This document shows positions 61,706 through 64,000 of a stretch of DNA of 64,000 nucleotides, in pieces. Source of the DNA: Drosophila persimilis. Taxonomy: Eukaryota; Arthropoda; Insecta; Diptera; Drosophilidae. A model generated the notes under the pieces. It searched no databases, was not told the DNA's origin, and saw only the letters and a program-made list of their open reading frames with translations. Made by a program: the position numbers and the translations under genes. Position 1 is the stretch's first letter, and each line of letters starts with the position of its first letter. Where the stretch lies: positions 1,426,001-1,490,000 of the forward strand of contig NW_020825289.1 of the NCBI RefSeq assembly GCF_003286085.1, read 5' to 3'.

Positions 61706-62288
61706 TATACCCGATACTCAAAATGAGTATTGGGGTATATTAGATTTGTGGTGAAAATGGATGTGTGTAACGAAATCGTTTCCGACCCCATAGAGTATAT
61801 ATATTCTTGATCAGCATGCAGAATCTGAATTGGATCGTATCATTATTATAGCCAGAATCAAGAAAACAATTTAATTTTTTCTCGCCCTTCTCTCTCTCTA
61901 ACACACGCGTATCGTAGCCGGCTTTGATCTCAGAGACTATAAAAGCTAGAGCAACCAAATTTTGTATCCACACTCCTGAGATATCGGACCTTGACGAGTT
62001 TGTTTCGAAATTTCACCAAACTCCCTTCCGCCCCCGCAAAGGATGAAAATCTGACTATTAAGTCAATAGTCTATTAATTAGACCGAAGCAGATCGAATCA
62101 TTTTTATAGCCATTATAGCCATTTTTATATAATTTGCAGTGGCTACACTTGTTCTACGACATGTTCAGACACGTTTTCTGTCTCTCCCGCACGCGCACTT
62201 TGTCGCTCAATGTAGCCATACTGACTATGTATCGGGTATCAATTTAGAGTTGCGGTCGCCGCAGCAATTCACAACGTTCCTTCTCGTT
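61706..62288 (+). repeat. DINE-1-like repeat E, internally deleted
   Basis: It starts TATACCCGATACTCAAAATG and lacks the CTGTC/CGTC stretch. It keeps one AGACTATAAAAGCTAGAGC module and ends with GCCGCAGCAATTCACAACG and TTCTCGTT. It directly follows the gypsy remnant. Confidence 0.8.
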
Positions 62289-62968
62289 ATTATTATGATT
62301 CCGATAATCAAGGCTGCATGTCCAGATATATGGTGGAACTTAGGTACTTTTATATCATGAATAACTTTTTTAAAATAAATAAAATAATATTAATTGGGTT
62401 TTTAAGTTATCCATTTCTTCTGTATGGTTAATGTTTTGTACTGTTGAAGGATTCCAAATAAATTTTGGTATTTTATTAATATTACTTATATAAATGGATG
62501 AAATTCTCTCGTAGCTTTCTGTTTGACTACTGTGATTAGGTACTAGTCAAAATTTCTTTGTAGCGGAAGATCAATTAGTTCTTGATGTGAGTTACTACAT
62601 TGAATTCTAGCATTAATGTTTACTGGAACTTTGAAGAGCTAACTACCCTGCCTTTCTAATTCGACCAATTCTAATTCGATCTAATGACTGTCTCTGCTAT
62701 CTTCCTATAAACGCAATTTCAATTACCTTTTGGTTTCTTTTGGAGTCATTTTCGAATCTTCTACCTCTATTCCATCTAATGGACAAATTGTAGTTATAGT
62801 TCGTTTTATCAACCCGTCTTACTACTCTGACTCTATCGTATTTTTTCTATTTTTCCCATGGGTCATCTAGCTGGATCACAGGTTTCCTCTTTTATTAATA
62901 CAATCTGTCTGTCCTTTTTTCATATGCTGCATTCCTATTTTTCATTTATTTCTTTGTTGCAGAATGTG
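62289..62968 (-). other. Decayed sequence, probably BEL/Pao C-terminal pol and 3' end
   Basis: No intact frame. On the minus strand near 62720-62850 a stretch reads YDRVRVVRRVDKTNYNYNLS, which looks like the domain after a BEL/Pao integrase. The remainder is AT-rich with nothing recognised. Confidence 0.4.
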
Positions 62969-63244
62969 TCAATAATCTTCTTTCCTCAAAAATTCTCTTC
63001 CGATTTGACTCCCGATTTGTTCCTCTGAAATTGTCTCAATCGGGCCAATTATTGGCATTCCAATAATAAAATAACCTGGTGTTAATACATCCAGATCGTC
63101 AATATCTTTTTTAGCTGTATACAAAAGGCGTGAATTTAGTACCCTTGCAATTTTACATAATAGAGTTGCTATTGCCGCATAGGTTAAATTATTGTCCCCA
63201 GCTTCCCAAATACCTCCGAAGTGATTTCCTGCCGGCGCACATTG
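62969..63244 (-). pseudogene. BEL/Pao integrase fragment
   Basis: A continuous minus-strand frame reads NHFGGIWEAG, then LTYAAIATLLCKIARVLNSR, then DLDVLTPGYFIIGMP. This is the conserved C-terminal part of the BEL/Pao integrase core (compare GLWEAG, EAIMNSRPL and LTPGHLL in the element at 1225). It ends in TGA. It is too diverged to belong to either BEL element above. Confidence 0.75.
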
Positions 63245-63601
63245 GCGAATTCCGCCGTTTCAGCTTGCTAAATTGATAGCTTCTGAACAAATAATGATAT
63301 CTTCATGAAACAAACTGCATTTGAAAGAAAAATTTTTCAAAATTTAATCTGCTTAAATTATGCTCCAGTGTCTAAAAGCTTCACAATAATGGGTTAAAGT
63401 TGAACTTTGTTGCCGGTGCATATTTTCCTATGTTAAATGCTCAATTTTTTTTTTTATCGATAAAGTACTTGTAATCGTATATTTTACTATAAAATATTAT
63501 TTTTTATTTAATTTTTAACTTAACCTAAAATTAAAAAATTAAAATTTTTTGTTTCTGTAAAATAATCTTCCACTTCCTGTTTAGTGGGAGGAATATCTAA
63601 T
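63245..63601. other. AT-rich sequence, nothing recognised
   Basis: No reading frame or repeat is convincing. The junction to the gypsy fragment is at 63601/63602. Confidence 0.5.
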
Positions 63602-64000
63602 ATGCTTATTGGCAGATCGAACTCGCTGAGGGTTCCAAGTCACTAACTGCGTTTACGGTCCCGGGAAGGCCGTTATATCAGTTTAAGGTTATGCCTTTTG
63701 GCCTGTGTAACGCTCTATCCACTATGTGTCGTTTGATGAATGGAATCATTCCCCCGGATTTGCGTTACTGCGTCTTTAGATACTTGGACGATCTTTGCAT
63801 CGTATCAGCAGATTTCTCTTTCTATCTAGCAGTGCTGGTACGACTCGCTGAACAGTTCAGAAAAGTTAACCTGACTCTGAATATTAAGAAGAGTCAGTTC
63901 TGTGTCACCAGCGTAAATTATCTTGGATACGTCATCAGCAATGGAGGTATTTGCACTGATCCCTCCAAAGTAGCTTGTATAGTGAACTGGCCGCCGCCGA
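63602..64000 (+). pseudogene. Second copy of the gypsy-type reverse transcriptase, runs off the window
   Basis: It matches 60017-60415 (offset 3585) with only about two differences seen (near 63740 and 63847). It starts abruptly inside the RT at AYWQIE and keeps the YLDD box. It continues past the window end. Confidence 0.92.

Overview
The window is insect, almost certainly Drosophila, nuclear DNA from a repeat-rich and probably pericentromeric region. The one host gene I can name is the O-GlcNAc transferase gene super sex combs (sxc, also called Ogt). Nearly everything else is transposon sequence: BEL/Pao, gypsy, CR1-like and other non-LTR elements, Tc1 elements and DINE-1/INE-1-like repeats. 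No rRNA, tRNA or CRISPR was seen. The species was not determined.

Layout. 1-913 is unassigned. 914-7438 is a minus-strand BEL/Pao retrotransposon with two LTRs and a frameshifted pol. About 7760-11500 is a CR1-type LINE with a zinc-finger ORF1 and a broken ORF2. 12600-13378 holds remnants of a Tc1 transposase and of an unidentified ORF. 13891-23279 carries the last seven coding exons of sxc on the plus strand (about 940 codons); the N-terminal roughly 120 residues must be encoded upstream of the window. The 5.8-kb intron 14467-20285 is filled with DINE-1-like repeats.

24214-52416 is the most striking part. It is a tandem array LTR-internal-LTR-internal-LTR-internal-LTR of a defective BEL/Pao element. 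Each of the three internal regions carries the same nested LINE in the opposite orientation. The repeat period is about 9.24 kb, the copies differ at only a handful of sites, and one 5-bp target duplication (TCGTT) flanks the whole array. The two inner LTRs are chimeras: their 5' parts match the last LTR and their 3' parts match the first LTR. That is the expected mark of unequal recombination between LTRs. The element was already defective and already carried the LINE before it was amplified.

52750-56013 holds two 1.6-kb Tc1 elements facing each other with 51 bp between them. One has an intact 331-codon transposase frame, the other is decayed. 56016-61699 is a degraded gypsy-type (Osvaldo/Ulysses-like) element. 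It is followed by another DINE-1-like repeat, a BEL/Pao integrase remnant on the minus strand, and at 63602-64000 a second, near-identical piece of the same gypsy reverse transcriptase that runs off the window.

The genes do not form an operon or pathway. sxc is a conserved nuclear/cytosolic glycosyltransferase gene embedded in selfish DNA. The array begins about 0.9 kb after the sxc stop codon.
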